7,679 bases of DNA from Cyanobacteria bacterium UBA5018 (GTDB lineage: Bacteria > Cyanobacteriota > Cyanobacteriia > PCC-6307 > Cyanobiaceae), in the NCBI GenBank assembly GCA_002396505.1, contig DGYA01000025.1:18787-26465 (forward strand), in the 5' to 3' direction. This document shows positions 5,687 to 7,679 of this stretch, one piece after another. Each line of letters opens with the position of its first letter. Within the stretch, counting starts at the first letter, position 1. The translations under genes were made by a program, and so were the position numbers. The notes beneath the pieces are model-generated. The model had not been told where the DNA came from. It made no database searches and saw only the letters and a list, made by a program, of their open reading frames with translations.

Positions 5687-5781
5687 CCTGCTGCCCCAAG
5701 GCTTCTTGCCATCCTCCGCTCACCCGCGCAGACACCTCCAAATCCTGATAGGTTGGTGGCACGTGCAACAGGCCACGGCCC

Positions 5782-7679
5782 ATGTTCGAGCGGTTTACCG
5801 AGAAGGCCATCAAAGTGATCATGCTGGCCCAGGAGGAGGCCCGAAGGCTTGGTCACAACTTCGTTGGCACCGAGCAGATCCTCTTGGGTTTGATTGGCGA
5901 GGGCACCGGTGTGGCAGCCAAGGTGCTCAAGTCGATGTCCGTGAACCTCAAGGACGCCCGCGTTGAGGTGGAGAAGATCATCGGGCGCGGTTCCGGCTTC
6001 GTGGCCGTGGAAATTCCCTTCACGCCCCGGGCCAAGCGGGTGTTGGAGCTCTCCCTGGAGGAGGCCCGCCAGCTCGGTCACAACTACATCGGCACCGAGC
6101 ACCTGTTGCTGGGCCTGATTCGTGAAGGGGAGGGTGTGGCGGCCCGGGTGCTGGAGAACCTCGGGGTCGACCTGGCCAAGGTGCGCACCCAGGTGATTCG
6201 CATGCTGGGGGAAACCGCCGAGGTGGGTGCTGGCGGCGGCGGCGGTGGCAAGGGTTCCACCAAAACCCCCACCCTCGACGAATTCGGCAGCAACCTCACC
6301 CATCTCGCCGCCGACGGCAAGCTCGATCCGGTGGTGGGTCGTCAGAACGAGATCGAGCGGGTGATTCAAATTCTTGGCCGTCGCACCAAGAACAACCCCG
6401 TCTTGATTGGTGAACCTGGCGTTGGTAAGACCGCCATTGCCGAAGGTTTGGCCCAGCGGATCAACTCCGGCGACATACCGGACATCCTCGAAGACAAGCG
6501 GGTGCTCACTTTGGATATCGGCCTGTTGGTGGCCGGTACCAAGTACCGCGGTGAGTTCGAGGAGCGCCTCAAGAAGATCATGGAGGAGATCCGCACCGCA
6601 GGCAATGTGATCCTCGTGATCGACGAGGTGCACACCTTGATCGGTGCCGGTGCTGCGGAGGGGGCAATCGACGCTGCCAATATTCTCAAGCCGGCCCTGG
6701 CCAGGGGCGAGCTGCAGTGCATCGGCGCTACCACCCTGGATGAATACCGCAAGCACATCGAGCGGGATGCGGCCCTGGAACGGCGCTTCCAGCCGGTGAT
6801 GGTGGGTGAGCCATCGGTGGCGGACACCATCGAAATCCTGCGGGGCCTCAAGGAGCGCTACGAGGAGCATCACCGTCTGAAGATCTCCGATGAGGCCCTG
6901 GTGGCCGCCGCCACCCTGGGGGATCGCTACATCTCCGATCGCTTCCTGCCGGATAAGGCCATCGACTTGGTCGATGAGGCCGGCAGCCGGGTGCGACTGA
7001 TGAATTCCAAGCTGCCTACGGCCGCCAAGGAGGTGGATAAGCAGCTGCGGCAGGTGCAGAAACAGAAGGAGGATGCGGTTCGCCAGCAGGACTTCACCAA
7101 GGCTGGAGAACTGCGGGATCGGGAGGTGGAACTGCGAGAGCAGATCCGTTCCATCCTCCAGGCCCGCAAGGGCGAAGCCACTACTGACGCTGCGCTCGAT
7201 TCCCCCCAGCTCGAGCTAGGCGTGGCATTTAGCAGCGCCGAGAACAGCGATCTAGATCGCTCGCCGGTGGTTACCGAAGAGGATATCGCCAACATCGTCG
7301 CCTCCTGGACTGGCGTTCCGGTGCAGAAGCTCACCGAGTCTGAATCGGTGAAACTATTGAATATGGAGGAGACGCTGCACCAGCGCTTGATCGGTCAAGA
7401 TGAGGCGGTCAAGGCGGTTTCCAGGGCGATTCGCCGCGCTCGGGTGGGGCTGAAGAATCCCAACCGCCCGATCGCCAGCTTTATCTTCTCTGGTCCCACT
7501 GGCGTGGGTAAAACGGAGCTCACCAAGGCCCTGGCCAGCTACTTCTTTGGCAGCGAAGAGGCGATGATTCGCCTCGACATGTCTGAGTTCATGGAGCGCC
7601 ATACCGTCAGCAAGCTGATCGGTTCGCCTCCGGGCTATGTGGGCTTTAACGAGGGGGGCCAGCTCACCGAGGCCGTGCG
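5782..7679 (+). CDS. clpC: ATP-dependent Clp protease ATP-binding subunit ClpC, 3' end cut by window
   Basis: ClpC is an HSP100/AAA+ unfoldase that feeds substrates to the Clp peptidase core; in cyanobacteria it is a constitutive, generally essential housekeeping chaperone. The visible 632 residues hold two Clp N repeats (about 3-66 and 78-142, each with GHN and GTE), a Gly-rich linker (149-158), and the D1 AAA+ module with Walker A GEPGVGKT (210-217), Walker B VILVIDE (276-282) and GATT (315-318). Then come the short middle domain with a UVR-like coiled coil (about 415-460) that distinguishes ClpC from ClpB and ClpA, and the start of D2 with Walker A GPTGVGKT (571-578) and SPPGYVGF (615-622). 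The stretch 463-495 between the middle domain and VVTEEDI is acidic, low-complexity and looks longer than in related ClpC proteins as I recall them. The ATG at 5782 opens the canonical MFERFTEKA. Roughly 200-230 residues are missing beyond the window. Confidence 0.98.
   Translation, partial: MFERFTEKAIKVIMLAQEEARRLGHNFVGTEQILLGLIGEGTGVAAKVLKSMSVNLKDARVEVEKIIGRGSGFVAVEIPFTPRAKRVLELSLEEARQLGHNYIGTEHLLLGLIREGEGVAARVLENLGVDLAKVRTQVIRMLGETAEVGAGGGGGGKGSTKTPTLDEFGSNLTHLAADGKLDPVVGRQNEIERVIQILGRRTKNNPVLIGEPGVGKTAIAEGLAQRINSGDIPDILEDKRVLTLDIGLLVAGTKYRGEFEERLKKIMEEIRTAGNVILVIDEVHTLIGAGAAEGAIDAANILKPALARGELQCIGATTLDEYRKHIERDAALERRFQPVMVGEPSVADTIEILRGLKERYEEHHRLKISDEALVAAATLGDRYISDRFLPDKAIDLVDEAGSRVRLMNSKLPTAAKEVDKQLRQVQKQKEDAVRQQDFTKAGELRDREVELREQIRSILQARKGEATTDAALDSPQLELGVAFSSAENSDLDRSPVVTEEDIANIVASWTGVPVQKLTESESVKLLNMEETLHQRLIGQDEAVKAVSRAIRRARVGLKNPNRPIASFIFSGPTGVGKTELTKALASYFFGSEEAMIRLDMSEFMERHTVSKLIGSPPGYVGFNEGGQLTEAV

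Noticed and set aside
6226..6250. GGC-rich microsatellite in clpC
   Set aside because: It encodes the Gly-rich linker between the N domain and D1, a normal flexible linker in ClpC, so no separate feature is needed.
5680..6873. A 397-codon open frame on the minus strand opposite clpC
   Set aside because: It is antisense to an unmistakable clpC, has no recognisable domain, and its length is explained by strong codon bias of clpC in GC-rich DNA.
1..7679. HIP1 octamers (GCGATCGC) as a lineage marker
   Set aside because: Several near matches such as CGATCGCC occur, but I found no full octamer by eye, so it gives no support for or against the lineage.

Overview
This window is a GC-rich stretch of bacterial chromosome that most resembles a picocyanobacterium of the Synechococcus/Cyanobium group. 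The evidence is the gene content and order (lysA, cdaA, uppS and bioB on one strand, facing a rimI-like gene and clpC on the other) and a ClpC that begins and reads like the cyanobacterial form. The lineage call is an inference from family knowledge; no search was run. I saw no tRNA, rRNA, CRISPR array, insertion sequence or phage gene.

Minus strand, read from about 4817 down to 1. A compact, probably operonic run holds lysA (diaminopimelate decarboxylase), cdaA (membrane diadenylate cyclase), uppS (undecaprenyl diphosphate synthase), bioB (biotin synthase) and the N-terminal 223 residues of trhO (tRNA U34 hydroxylase), which is cut by the window start. The gaps are 21 nt between lysA and cdaA, a 4-nt ATGA overlap between cdaA and uppS, 46 nt between uppS and bioB, and 8 nt between bioB and the first possible trhO start.

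Plus strand, read from about 4954 to the end. A rimI-type GNAT acetyltransferase gene ends in a rho-independent-like terminator (5606-5630). After a 151-nt leader comes clpC, of which 632 codons lie in the window.

Together these genes are housekeeping. LysA drains meso-diaminopimelate, a peptidoglycan building block, to lysine. UppS makes the lipid carrier for wall precursors. CdaA makes c-di-AMP, a second messenger tied to osmotic and wall homeostasis. BioB makes biotin, TrhO and RimI modify the translation machinery, and ClpC unfolds proteins for proteolysis.

The unusual signals lie at the edges of genes. There is a 19-bp tandem array in the lysA/rimI divergent region, running into the predicted rimI start. 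A 24-bp in-frame tandem array gives RimI a Pro/Gln/Glu-rich N-terminal extension. CdaA has RHL in place of the usual RHR motif. bioB has a TTG start behind a pure pyrimidine leader with no Shine-Dalgarno. Two perfect back-to-back stem-loops sit at the 5' end of trhO. I see no new multi-gene system; these are local features of an otherwise conserved core region.
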